Positions 1-7,367 of a DNA stretch of 64,000 bases are shown in pieces. The translations under genes were made by a program, and so were the position numbers. The notes beneath the pieces are model-generated. The model was not told where the DNA came from. It worked only from the letters and a program-made list of their open reading frames with translations, and searched no databases. This stretch comes from Umezawaea sp049997955. Lineage in GTDB: Bacteria > Actinomycetota > Actinomycetes > Mycobacteriales > Pseudonocardiaceae. The stretch covers positions 372,001 through 436,000 of the forward strand of contig JAEBDY010000001.1 in the NCBI GenBank assembly GCA_049997955.1. Reading direction: 5' to 3'. The number at the start of each line of letters is the position of its first letter. Within the stretch, counting starts at the first letter, position 1.

Positions 1-126
1 CTCCTGGAACTGCCGCAGCTGCTCCGGATCGATCTCCGCAGGCTGCTGCGGTTGTTGCGGTCCGCTGCCGGTGCTGTCCGTCACCCGTACATCATGCCGC
101 CTCGATTTGGAGCCGCGACCGCCCAT
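1..126 (-). CDS. 5' end of an unknown gene running off the window (partial)
   Basis: An open frame on the minus strand reaches the left edge of the window. It can start at ATG 126-124 or GTG 84-82 in the same frame. From the GTG it reads VTDSTGSGPQQPQQPAEIDP, a Gln/Pro-rich start that continues with an acidic, Gln-rich stretch. GTG 84 seems more likely, because the rplJ promoter (-35 at 107-112) would otherwise lie inside this coding region. No good ribosome binding site is visible for either start. Only about 28-42 residues are present and none identify a family, so this could still be chance open frame. Confidence 0.35.
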   Translation of the reverse strand, partial: MGGRGSKSRRHDVRVTDSTGSGPQQPQQPAEIDPEQLRQFQE

Positions 127-136
127 CGGCTAACGT
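107..136 (+). promoter_or_regulatory. Putative sigma-A type promoter of rplJ-rplL
   Basis: TTGGAG (107-112) and TAACGT (131-136) are separated by 18 bp. This fits an actinobacterial housekeeping promoter, where the -10 follows TANNNT. Transcription would begin near 143 and leave a leader of about 200 nt before rplJ. It is divergent from the partial minus-strand gene at the left edge. Confidence 0.5.
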
Positions 137-142
137 TGAGGT

Positions 143-346
143 GTTCCACCAAAGACCGCCGGTCTTCCCGCAAGGGAACGAAGGCCCCGTTGCAATGGGG
201 GCGGCCCGCGCAGGAGGACGAGGAAGCATCCCAGTCGCGGTTCGCCGCGTCGAAGATTCACGCCCCGTGCCGCTTGCGCCGGGGCGTTTTTGTTGTTTCG
301 GGACCTCTCAGGCCGCGGTAACACCCAGCCCAGAGAGGAGGCGATC
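143..346 (+). promoter_or_regulatory. Ribosomal protein L10 leader with attenuator-like hairpin
   Basis: The long 5' leader of rplJ contains several GC-rich stem-forming segments (about 155-225). It then has a terminator-like hairpin at 261-286, with arms CGCCCCG and CGGGGCG followed by a T-rich run (287-298). The start codon lies about 50 nt further on. L10 leaders that bind the L10(L12)4 complex and repress their own operon are established in many bacteria. Assignment here rests on position and structure, not on a covariance-model match. Confidence 0.55.
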
Positions 347-916
347 ATGGCGAAGCCCACCAAGGTGTCGGCCGTCGCCGAGATCACGGAGAAGTTCCGT
401 GGCAGCTCGGCAGCAGTCATCACCGAGTACCGTGGCCTCTCCATGGCGCAGCTCACCACGCTGCGTCGCGCTCTCGGCACGGGCGCCACGTACACCGTCT
501 CGAAGAACACGCTGGTCAAGCGTGCCGCTCAGGACGCCGGCGTGGAGGGCCTCGAAGCCCTCCTCATCGGCCCGACCGCCATCGCCTTCATCGAAGGCGA
601 GCCGGTTGACGCGGCCAAGACCCTGCGCGACTTCGCGAAGGACAACAAGGCCCTGGTCATCAAGGGCGGCTACATGGATGGCCGCTCCCTCTCGGTGGAC
701 GAGGTCACCCGCATTGCGGACCTCGACTCCCGTGAGGTGCTGCTCGCCAAGCTGGCGGGCGCGATGAAGGGCAACCTGTCGAAGGCTGCGGGCCTGTTTG
801 CCGCCCCCGCCTCCCAGGTCGCCCGCCTGGCCCAGGCACTTGCGGACAAGCGCGCCGCGGAGGGGTCTTCGGACGCCGCTCCGGCCGCTGACGCCGCAGA
901 GCCCGCCGAGAGCTGA
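347..916 (+). CDS. rplJ: 50S ribosomal protein L10
   Basis: L10 forms the base of the ribosomal stalk. It binds 23S rRNA near the GTPase-associated centre and carries L7/L12 dimers on its C-terminal helix. The 189-residue product begins MAKPTKVSAVAEITEKF and contains the family segment around AAVITEYRGLSMAQL. The tail after residue 175 is Ala/Asp-rich. ATG 347 is chosen because it follows AGAGAGGAG (332-340); open frame continues upstream but lies in the leader. It is followed by rplL after 62 bp, so the two form the usual stalk operon, probably controlled through the leader hairpin. Confidence 0.97.
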   Translation: MAKPTKVSAVAEITEKFRGSSAAVITEYRGLSMAQLTTLRRALGTGATYTVSKNTLVKRAAQDAGVEGLEALLIGPTAIAFIEGEPVDAAKTLRDFAKDNKALVIKGGYMDGRSLSVDEVTRIADLDSREVLLAKLAGAMKGNLSKAAGLFAAPASQVARLAQALADKRAAEGSSDAAPAADAAEPAES

Positions 917-978
917 TCACACACCCAAGCACTCGCGTCCGACTGTTGTCGGACGTGGTTACCGAAAGGACCGCCACC

Positions 979-1365
979 ATGGCGAAGCTCAGCAACGACG
1001 AGCTGCTCGACGTCTTCAAGGAGATGACCCTCCTGGAGCTGTCCGCGTTCGTGAAGCAGTTCGAGGAGACCTTCGAGGTCACCGCCGCTGCCCCCGTCGC
1101 GATGGCCGGCCCCGCGGGCCCCGGTGCCGCTGTCGCCGAGGTCGAGGAGCAGGACGAGTTCGACGTCGTCCTCGAGTCGGCTGGGGACAAGAAGATCCAG
1201 GTCATCAAGGTCGTCCGCGAGGTCGTCTCCGGTCTGGGTCTGAAGGAGGCCAAGGAGCTCGTCGAGTCCGCTCCCAAGGCCATCCTGGAGAAGATCGCCA
1301 AGGACGCCGCAGAGGCGGCCAAGGAGAAGCTCGAGGCTGCGGGCGCCAAGGTCACCGTCAAGTGA
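979..1365 (+). CDS. rplL: 50S ribosomal protein L7/L12
   Basis: L7/L12 is the multi-copy stalk protein that recruits and activates translational GTPases such as EF-Tu and EF-G, both encoded downstream in this window. The 128-residue product has the N-terminal dimerisation helices (about 1-33), a flexible Ala/Pro/Gly hinge (about 34-58) and the C-terminal domain with KIQVIKVVREV and GLKEAKELVESAP. The start is ATG 979; an earlier in-frame GTG lies in the rplJ-rplL spacer and lacks family similarity. A strong terminator follows 16 bp after the stop, closing the operon. Confidence 0.98.
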   Translation: MAKLSNDELLDVFKEMTLLELSAFVKQFEETFEVTAAAPVAMAGPAGPGAAVAEVEEQDEFDVVLESAGDKKIQVIKVVREVVSGLGLKEAKELVESAPKAILEKIAKDAAEAAKEKLEAAGAKVTVK

Positions 1366-1382
1366 TCTAGCTCCAACGCTCA

Positions 1383-1416
1383 AAGGCGGGCACCCCTCCG
1401 GGGGTGCCCGCCTTTT
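1383..1416 (+). terminator. Intrinsic terminator of rplJ-rplL
   Basis: A perfect GC-rich stem (arms AAGGCGGGCACCCC and its complement around a TCCG loop) is followed by TTTT. It lies directly behind rplL and separates the stalk operon from the non-coding island. Confidence 0.93.
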
Positions 1417-1667
1417 GCATTTCACGGGTTCGAGTTCGGGCGGTGGGTGGGGCATTCGCCGGGATCAGCCCATGGCTTGACTGGCCAGTGAGTATTCGGC
1501 AGTGGCTCGACTGGACTTACAACCCCAACGGGAGCCTCCAGTCCAACTGGACTCACGACTCAACTGGAAGCCTGCCGGGCCCCCGGCCCAACTAGGCCAC
1601 CTGCATGACCTGCGGACACGAGTTCGAAGCCACACCTCCGGCCTCACCCCGATCCTAAGCGCACTTC

Positions 1668-1724
1668 ATGGCTCTTGCGGCTTGTCAAGGCATCTTTCCC
1701 GCCTTGACAAGCCGCAAGAGCCAT
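1668..1724. repeat. Perfect 24-bp hairpin A of element copy 1
   Basis: Arms 1668-1691 and 1701-1724 are exact reverse complements around the 9-nt loop ATCTTTCCC. The loop-proximal 8 bp (GTCAAGGC / GCCTTGAC) are shared by all four hairpins of this family. The outer part of the stem (ATGGCTCTTGCGGCTT) differs between hairpins yet stays fully paired. Confidence 0.9.
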
Positions 1725-1817
1725 TGAAATAATTGCGCGCTCGGGGTGAGACCGGATCTTTGAGCGATGCTTGAAGGGTTGGGCAACATCCCCACCCCGC
1801 TCGCGCAATTATTTCAA

Positions 1818-1872
1818 CGCTCCCTTTTCTTTGTCAAGGCGGGAAAGATGCCTTGACAAAGAAAAGGGAGCG
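1818..1872. repeat. Perfect 23-bp hairpin B of element copy 1
   Basis: Arms 1818-1840 and 1850-1872 are exact reverse complements. The loop GGGAAAGAT is the reverse complement of the loop of hairpin A, so the two hairpins face each other. The outer stem (CGCTCCCTTTTCTTT) is unlike hairpin A, but the GTCAAGGC core is the same. Confidence 0.9.
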
Positions 1873-1975
1873 CGAAGGCGCTTCGGATCGGGGTGGGGAG
1901 GTGAGTGCGGTCGTTGCTCGCAGGGTGGGCATTCGGCCAGTGTCTTCCGGCAGTGCGGTGGTCTGGCAGGACAGC

Positions 1976-2107
1976 GGTCGAGCAGGCCGGTAGCCGAGGT
2001 CTTCCAGCAGGCCAGGGGTCGAGTGGGCCGGTAGCCGAGGTCTTCCGGCAGGCCAGGGGTCGAGTGGGCCGGTCGTCGAGGTCTTCTGAGAGGCCGGTGG
2101 TCGAGCC
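1976..2107. repeat. 41-bp direct tandem repeat, about 3.2 copies
   Basis: Units start at 1976, 2017 and 2058, with a partial fourth at 2099. Each begins GGTCGAG and contains CCGAGGTCTTC or GTCGAGGTCTTC. Units 1 and 2 are nearly identical and unit 3 is diverged. A degenerate half-unit may precede them (1935-1975). The 41-bp period is not a multiple of three, so this is not a protein repeat. Confidence 0.85.
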
Positions 2108-2323
2108 GGCATGGCGGCCGAACGGATCCGAACCCCTGCTGGTCCACCGACTGGGAGCAGTCAAAGCAAGGAAGCCGAAGCGGCGCATCCGGCCCGCCTC
2201 AGCCCACCCCCACCGACCGCCTCGGGCGTTATCCGTCCGCAACCCCACTACTCCAACCGGTGAGTAACCTCCCGGCCTCGGGCTCGTTGCACCTGTGTGT
2301 CATGACCCGATCCGGGAGGTGTG

Positions 2324-3388
2324 ATGGGCGTCGAGGTGGTCGTCGAAGGTCTGACGAAGTCCTTTGGCAAGCAGACCATCTGGCGGGACGTCACGCTCAG
2401 CATTCCGCCGGGCGAGGTCAGCGTCATGCTCGGGCCGTCGGGTACCGGCAAGTCGGTGTTCCTGAAATCCCTGGTCGGACTGCTGAAGCCCGAACAGGGC
2501 AAGATCATCATCAACGGCACGGACCTGGTCCGCTGTTCCGAGCACAAGCTGTACGAGATCCGGAAGATGTTCGGTGTCCTCTTCCAGGACGGCGCCCTCT
2601 TCGGGTCCATGAACCTCTTCGACAATGTCGCCTTCCCCCTCCGCGAGCACACCCGCAAGACCGAGGCCGAGGTTCGGCGGATCGTCCTCGAAAAGATGGA
2701 GATGGTCGGTCTCGTCGGCGCGGAGAAGAAGCTCCCCGGCGAGATCTCCGGCGGTATGCGCAAACGAGCGGGCCTCGCCCGTGCCCTGGTGCTCGACCCC
2801 GAGATCATCCTGTGCGACGAGCCCGACTCGGGTCTGGACCCGGTGCGCACGGCCTACCTGAGCCAACTCCTGATCGACCTCAACGCGCAGATCGACGCCA
2901 CGATCCTGATCGTCACGCACAACATCACCGTCGCCCGCACCGTCCCGGACAACCTCGGCATGCTGTTCCGCCGCGAACTGGTGATGTTCGGACCGCGCGA
3001 AGTGCTCCTGACCAGCGGCGAACCGGTGGTGGAGCAGTTCCTCAACGGTCGGCGGATCGGTCCGATCGGCATGTCGGAGGAGAAGGACCAGGCGACCATG
3101 GCCGCCGAACTCGCGCACCGCGACGCGGGCCACTCCGACGGCTCCCCGGACGAGGACGTGCGCGGCGTGGTCCCGCAGATCGAGCCGACTCCCGGCCTGC
3201 CGCACAGGGACGCGGTGCGCCGCCGCAAGGACCGGGTCATGAGCATCATCCACACGCTCCCGCCCGAGGCCCAGCAGGGCATCATCGCGAGCCTCACGCC
3301 AGCCGAGCAGAGCAGGTACGGAGTGCTGGCGGGGACGGTGAGGACCCCCACGCCCCACCCGAGGGAGCACCGGGCGGGTGACCTGTGA
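2324..3388 (+). CDS. mkl: Mce-system ABC transporter ATPase (Mkl/MceG, MlaF-like)
   Basis: This cytoplasmic ATPase powers Mce lipid or sterol import together with the YrbE permeases encoded next. The 354-residue protein has Walker A GPSGTGKS (37-44), a Q-loop in FQDGALF, the signature SGGMRKRAGLARAL, Walker B ILCDEPDSGLDP and the switch His in VTHN. An actinobacterial C-terminal extension of about 100 residues follows the ATPase core. ATG 2324 is preferred over GTG 2321 because GGGAGG (2314-2319) then has normal spacing. The stop overlaps the next start (GTGA). In Mycobacterium tuberculosis the orthologue mkl also lies between rplL and rpoB, but there it stands apart from mce genes. Confidence 0.93.
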   Translation: MGVEVVVEGLTKSFGKQTIWRDVTLSIPPGEVSVMLGPSGTGKSVFLKSLVGLLKPEQGKIIINGTDLVRCSEHKLYEIRKMFGVLFQDGALFGSMNLFDNVAFPLREHTRKTEAEVRRIVLEKMEMVGLVGAEKKLPGEISGGMRKRAGLARALVLDPEIILCDEPDSGLDPVRTAYLSQLLIDLNAQIDATILIVTHNITVARTVPDNLGMLFRRELVMFGPREVLLTSGEPVVEQFLNGRRIGPIGMSEEKDQATMAAELAHRDAGHSDGSPDEDVRGVVPQIEPTPGLPHRDAVRRRKDRVMSIIHTLPPEAQQGIIASLTPAEQSRYGVLAGTVRTPTPHPREHRAGDL

Positions 3389-4170
3389 GCAGCCCCGTCC
3401 CGTTCCCCGGCGCGGGCGCGCTGAGGGAGACCGGCAAGTTGTTCGCGCTCGGCATCGACGTCACGCGCAGCGCGTTCAAGCGGCCGTTCCAGCTGCGCGA
3501 GTTCATCCAGCAGAGCTGGTTCATCGTCAGCGTCACGGTCCTGCCGACCGCGCTCGTCTCGATCCCGTTCGGCGCCGTCATCGCGCTCCAGCTCGGCTCG
3601 CTGACCAGGCAGATCGGCGCGCAGTCGTTCACCGGCGCGGCGAGCGTGCTGGCGATCATCCAGCAGGCCAGCCCCATCGTGACGGCCCTGCTGATCGCGG
3701 GCGCGGGCGGCAGCGCGATCTGCGCGGACATCGGGTCGCGCAAGATCCGCGAGGAGATCGACGCGATGGAGGTGCTCGGCGTCTCGCCGATCCAGCGCCT
3801 CGTCGTGCCGCGCGTGCTGGCCGCGATGCTGGTCAGCGTCCTGCTCAACGGCATGGTCAGCGTCGTCGGCGTGATGGGCGGCTACTTCTTCAACGTGGTC
3901 CTCCAGGACGGCACGCCCGGCGCGTACCTGGCGAGCTTCTCCGCGCTGGCCCAGCTCCCGGACCTGTGGATCAGCGAGTTCAAGGCGTTGATCTTCGGCT
4001 TCATCGCGGGCATCGTCGCCGCCCACCGCGGCCTCAACCCGGCCGGTGGTCCGAAGGGCGTCGGCGACGCGGTGAACCAGGCCGTGGTCATCACGTTCCT
4101 GCTGCTGTTCTTCGTGAACTTCGTGCTGACCACGATCTACCTGACGGTCGTCCCGGCGAAGGGGAGCTGA
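3385..4170 (+). CDS. yrbEA: Mce permease YrbE A (MlaE family)
   Basis: One of the two membrane permeases of the Mce importer, homologous to MlaE. The 261-residue protein has a short amphipathic N-terminus and about five or six membrane segments. It carries the MlaE-family core, visible as SPIVTALLIAGAGGSAICADIGS followed by KIREEIDAMEVLG, the likely coupling region facing the ATPase. The GTG start at 3385 overlaps the mkl stop by 4 bp. The second permease begins 1 bp after the stop, so the pair is translationally coupled and should form a heterodimer. Confidence 0.94.
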   Translation: MSSPVPFPGAGALRETGKLFALGIDVTRSAFKRPFQLREFIQQSWFIVSVTVLPTALVSIPFGAVIALQLGSLTRQIGAQSFTGAASVLAIIQQASPIVTALLIAGAGGSAICADIGSRKIREEIDAMEVLGVSPIQRLVVPRVLAAMLVSVLLNGMVSVVGVMGGYFFNVVLQDGTPGAYLASFSALAQLPDLWISEFKALIFGFIAGIVAAHRGLNPAGGPKGVGDAVNQAVVITFLLLFFVNFVLTTIYLTVVPAKGS

Positions 4171-4171
4171 G

Positions 4172-5011
4172 GTGGCCACCATCGGCGACACCCTCCGCAA
4201 GGCCGCGACCCGCCCGCTCCAGGTGCTGGACGGGTTCGGCGACCAGCTCTGGTTCTACCTCCGCGCCCTCGCGTGGACGCCGCGCGTGCTGCGCCGCTAC
4301 CTGCGCGAAACCCTGCGGCTGCTGGCCGAGGTCAGCTTCGGCAGCGGCGCGCTGGCCGTCATCGGCGGCACGATCGGCGTGATGATCGGCCTGTCGGTGT
4401 TCACCGGCACGGTCGTCGGCCTCCAGGGCTTCACCGCGCTGAACCAGATCGGCACGTCGGCGTTCGCCGGGTTCGTGAGCGCGTACTTCAACACCCGCGA
4501 GATCGCCCCGCTCGTCGCGGGCCTCGCGCTGTCCGCGACGGTGGGCTCCGGCTTCACCGCGCAGCTCGGCGCGATGCGGATCTCCGAGGAGATCGACGCG
4601 CTGGAGGTCATGGGCATCCCGTCGATGCCGTACCTGGTCACGACCCGGATCATCGCCGGCTTCGTCGCGATCATCCCGCTGTACGTGATCGGCCTGCTGA
4701 CCAGCTACCTGGCGGCGAGAACGATCACCGTGCAGTTCTACGGCCAGTCCGCGGGCACGTACGACCACTACTTCAACCTGTTCCTGCCGCCGATCGACGT
4801 GCTCTGGTCGTTCGGCAAGGTCCTGGTCTTCGCCGTCGTGATCATCATGACCCACTGCTACTACGGGTACCGCGCCAGCGGCGGCCCCGCGGGCGTCGGC
4901 GTGGCCGTCGGTCGCGCGGTCCGCACCGCCATCGTCACCACGAGCCTGCTCGACTTCTTCCTGAGCCTGGCGATCTGGGGCACCACGACGACGGTGAGGA
5001 TCGCGGGCTGA
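4172..5011 (+). CDS. yrbEB: Mce permease YrbE B (MlaE family)
   Basis: The second MlaE-type permease, 279 residues. It repeats the family core with SATVGSGFTAQLGAMRISEEIDALEVMG, about five hydrophobic segments, and a C-terminal segment ending in a TTVRIAG tail. It starts at GTG 4172 behind AAGGGGAG and its stop overlaps the mceA start (TGATG). Two non-identical YrbE proteins are the rule in actinobacterial mce operons. Together with Mkl they form the inner-membrane ABC transporter under the six Mce proteins. Confidence 0.94.
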   Translation: MATIGDTLRKAATRPLQVLDGFGDQLWFYLRALAWTPRVLRRYLRETLRLLAEVSFGSGALAVIGGTIGVMIGLSVFTGTVVGLQGFTALNQIGTSAFAGFVSAYFNTREIAPLVAGLALSATVGSGFTAQLGAMRISEEIDALEVMGIPSMPYLVTTRIIAGFVAIIPLYVIGLLTSYLAARTITVQFYGQSAGTYDHYFNLFLPPIDVLWSFGKVLVFAVVIIMTHCYYGYRASGGPAGVGVAVGRAVRTAIVTTSLLDFFLSLAIWGTTTTVRIAG

Positions 5012-6339
5012 TGATCAGGCAACGTCTGCTCGGCGTCGTGTTCCTCACGGTCATCGCCCTGTTCCTGGCGCTCACCGTGGCGTTCTACAACAACGCGTTC
5101 ACCAAGGTCGTGACCGTGACGCTGAAGACCGACCACGTCGGCAACCAGCTGCTCACGGCGTCGGACGTGAAGGTGCGCGGGCTGGTCGTCGGCGAGGTGC
5201 GGGCGATCCGGAGCACCGGCGACGGCGCCGAGCTGGAACTGGCGCTGCAACCGGACAAGGTCGACCTGATCCCGGAGGACGTGTCCGCGCGGCTGCTGCC
5301 GAAGACGCTGTTCGGCGAGCGGTACGTGAACCTGGTGCTGCCGGAGGACAAGAGCGGCGATCACCTCACCGACGGCTCGGTCATCGAGCAGGACCGCTCC
5401 AGCAGCGCGATCGAGCTGGAGCAGGTGCTCAGCGACCTGATGCCGGTGCTCCAGGCCGTGCAGCCGGAGAAGCTCGCGACCACGTTGACCGCCGTGTCGC
5501 AGGCGCTGGACAACCGGGGTGAGCCGCTCGGCCGGACCCTGGTGCAGCTGGACTCCTACCTCGGCGAGCTGAACCCCCAGCTGCCCGCGCTGAAGGCGGG
5601 CATCAGCAGGCTGGCCGACGTCAGCGACGTGTACGCCGACGCCGCCCCCGACCTCGTGCAGGCGTTGACCGACGCGACCACGACGAGCAGGACCATCGTC
5701 GAGCAGCGCGACAACCTGCTGGCGATGTACGGCACGCTGACCACGACTTCGCGCGACCTGACCAGCTTCCTGGCGGTCAACAAGAACAACATCATCCAGC
5801 TCGCAGGCACGAGCAGGCCGACGCTGGAGCTGCTGGCCAAGTACGCGCCCGAGTACCCGTGCCTGCTCAAGGGGCTCACGGAGTTCGCCCCGGTGATCAA
5901 CGAGGCGTTCGGCGCGGGCACGAACGAGCCGGGCCTGCACATCACCATGGAGATCACCGCGAACCGCGGCAAGTACCTGCCGAACCAGGACGAGCCGGTG
6001 TACGGCGACAAGCGCGGCCCCCGCTGCTACGACGTCGTCCCGCGCCCGAACCCGTTCCCGCAGTACCCGCCGGAGGGCGCGCTGGTCGACGGCTCGAAGC
6101 CGCCGCCAGCGGCCCGCAGCGCGAACGACGGCGTCCTGCCGCCCGCCACGGCCGGGAACGGCGGCTACACCGGGACGTCTGCCGTGTCGGTGGAGAGCGT
6201 CGCGAACTCCCCCGAGGAGCAGCGGATGCTCGCGGTGCTGCTCAGCGGCGAGGTCGGCGTGCACAGCGACCAGATGCCCAGCTTCACCAGCCTGCTGCTC
6301 GGCCCGCTCTACCGCGGCACGGAGGTGACGGTGAAGTGA
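5011..6339 (+). CDS. mceA: Mce family protein, MceA position
   Basis: Mce/MlaD-domain subunit thought to form part of the hexameric tube that conducts lipid to the permease. The 442-residue protein has one N-terminal membrane anchor (about 8-28), an MlaD domain (about 35-115, with VKVRGLVVGEV), a long helical region with VSQALDNRGEPLGRTL, and a Pro-rich tail. ATG 5011 overlaps the yrbEB stop. Open frame extends upstream inside yrbEB but lacks family features. All six mce genes follow in order with overlapping stops and starts, so they are expressed as one unit. Confidence 0.92.
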   Translation: MIRQRLLGVVFLTVIALFLALTVAFYNNAFTKVVTVTLKTDHVGNQLLTASDVKVRGLVVGEVRAIRSTGDGAELELALQPDKVDLIPEDVSARLLPKTLFGERYVNLVLPEDKSGDHLTDGSVIEQDRSSSAIELEQVLSDLMPVLQAVQPEKLATTLTAVSQALDNRGEPLGRTLVQLDSYLGELNPQLPALKAGISRLADVSDVYADAAPDLVQALTDATTTSRTIVEQRDNLLAMYGTLTTTSRDLTSFLAVNKNNIIQLAGTSRPTLELLAKYAPEYPCLLKGLTEFAPVINEAFGAGTNEPGLHITMEITANRGKYLPNQDEPVYGDKRGPRCYDVVPRPNPFPQYPPEGALVDGSKPPPAARSANDGVLPPATAGNGGYTGTSAVSVESVANSPEEQRMLAVLLSGEVGVHSDQMPSFTSLLLGPLYRGTEVTVK

Positions 6340-7367
6340 GGGGACTCGTCGCGCCGCTGGTCAAGCTGATCGCCTTCGCCGTCGTCACGATCCTGGCGAC
6401 CACGTTGCTCGCGATCACGATCGCCAACGTGAGCCTCAAGAGCGCCATCGGGTACACCGCGCGGTTCACCGACGTGACGGCGCTGAACAAGGGCGACGAC
6501 ATCCGCATCGCCGGCGTCCGGGTCGGCCAGGTCGAGGAGATCCGCGTGGTCGACCGGCGGCTCGCCGAGGTCGGGTTCAGCGTCGACGGCGACCGCAGGC
6601 TGCCCGCGTCCGCCACCGCGACCATCAAGTACCGCAACCTCGTCGGCCAGCGGTACATCGCGCTGGAGCAGGGCGTCGGCGACGTGGGCGCGGTGCTCGC
6701 CGAGGGCGGCGTGATCCCGTTGGAGCGGACCAAACCGGCGCTCGACCTGACCGTGCTGTTCAACGGGTTCAAGCCGCTGTTCCAGGCGCTCAACCCCGAG
6801 GACGTCAACAAGCTGTCCTACGAGATCATCCAGGTCCTCCAGGGCGAGGGCGGCACGATCGACAGCCTGCTGCGGCACACCGCGTCGCTGACGTCGACGC
6901 TGGCGGGCAAGGACCAGGTCATCGGCGAGGTCGTCGACAACCTCAACTCGGTGCTGGACACGGTGAACTCCCGCGGCGAGCAGCTGTCCACCCTGGTCAC
7001 CACGGTGCAGCAGCTGGTGTCCGGCCTGGCGCAGGACCGGCAGCCGATCGGTGACGCGATCACCGCGCTCGGCGACCTGACGACCACCACCGCCGGGCTG
7101 CTCGACCAGGCGCGGCAGCCGCTGAAGGACGACATCGCCGCGCTCGGTCTGGTGTCGAAGAACCTCGCCGACAACGAGGCCGTCGTCGAGGCCGCGATCC
7201 AGAAGATGCCGCACAAGCTGGAGACGATCACCCGCACCGCGACCTACGGCTCGTGGTTCAACTTCTTCCTCTGCGAGGGCACCGGCCAGATCGCCGTGCC
7301 ACCGGTGATCCCGAACCCGATCCCGATCACCGCACTGCCCGTGACCCAGCCGAGGTGCCGACGATGA
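6336..7367 (+). CDS. mceB: Mce family protein, MceB position
   Basis: The second Mce subunit, 343 residues. It has an N-terminal membrane anchor (about 9-30), an MlaD domain with GDDIRIAGVRVGQVEEI and KYRNLVGQRYIALE, then helical segments with SRGEQLSTLVTTVQQLV. The GTG start at 6336 overlaps the mceA stop by 4 bp. The C-terminus has the Cys-containing segment FNFFLCEGTGQI common to Mce proteins. The gene is assigned by order within the operon; substrate specificity cannot be read from sequence. Confidence 0.92.
   Translation: MRGLVAPLVKLIAFAVVTILATTLLAITIANVSLKSAIGYTARFTDVTALNKGDDIRIAGVRVGQVEEIRVVDRRLAEVGFSVDGDRRLPASATATIKYRNLVGQRYIALEQGVGDVGAVLAEGGVIPLERTKPALDLTVLFNGFKPLFQALNPEDVNKLSYEIIQVLQGEGGTIDSLLRHTASLTSTLAGKDQVIGEVVDNLNSVLDTVNSRGEQLSTLVTTVQQLVSGLAQDRQPIGDAITALGDLTTTTAGLLDQARQPLKDDIAALGLVSKNLADNEAVVEAAIQKMPHKLETITRTATYGSWFNFFLCEGTGQIAVPPVIPNPIPITALPVTQPRCRR

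Larger units (their letters stand above)
1645..1897. repeat. Twin-hairpin palindromic element, copy 1
   Basis: This ~250-bp element has overall twofold symmetry. Both ends carry a terminal inverted repeat close to CACCCCGATCCGAAGCG (left 1645-1661, right within 1879-1895). Inside lie two perfect hairpins, 1668-1724 and 1818-1872. Between them are inner inverted repeats close to TGAAATAATTGCGCG (1725-1739 and 1802-1816) and a central segment around CGGATCTT. A second copy lies at 21900-22137. No transposase is present. It resembles REP/BIME or MITE-type non-autonomous elements, but I do not recognise a named family. Confidence 0.85.
1417..2323. other. Non-coding island between rplL and the mce operon
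   Basis: About 900 bp without a credible gene. Short open frames exist on both strands but lack ribosome binding sites and family features. From left to right it holds a stretch with repeated ACTGGACT-like words (1500-1575), the twin-hairpin element (1645-1897), a 41-bp tandem repeat array (1976-2107), and about 200 bp leading to mkl. A promoter for the mce operon should lie in the last part, but I see no convincing -35/-10 pair. Confidence 0.7.

Noticed and set aside
1645..1897. Interpretation of the paired palindromes as simple bidirectional terminators
   Set aside because: They lie beyond a complete terminator, have no T-runs, and are embedded in a larger repeated symmetric element.
1976..2107. 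Possible CRISPR array
   Set aside because: Units are directly abutting 41-bp tandem repeats without unique spacers, and no cas genes are nearby.
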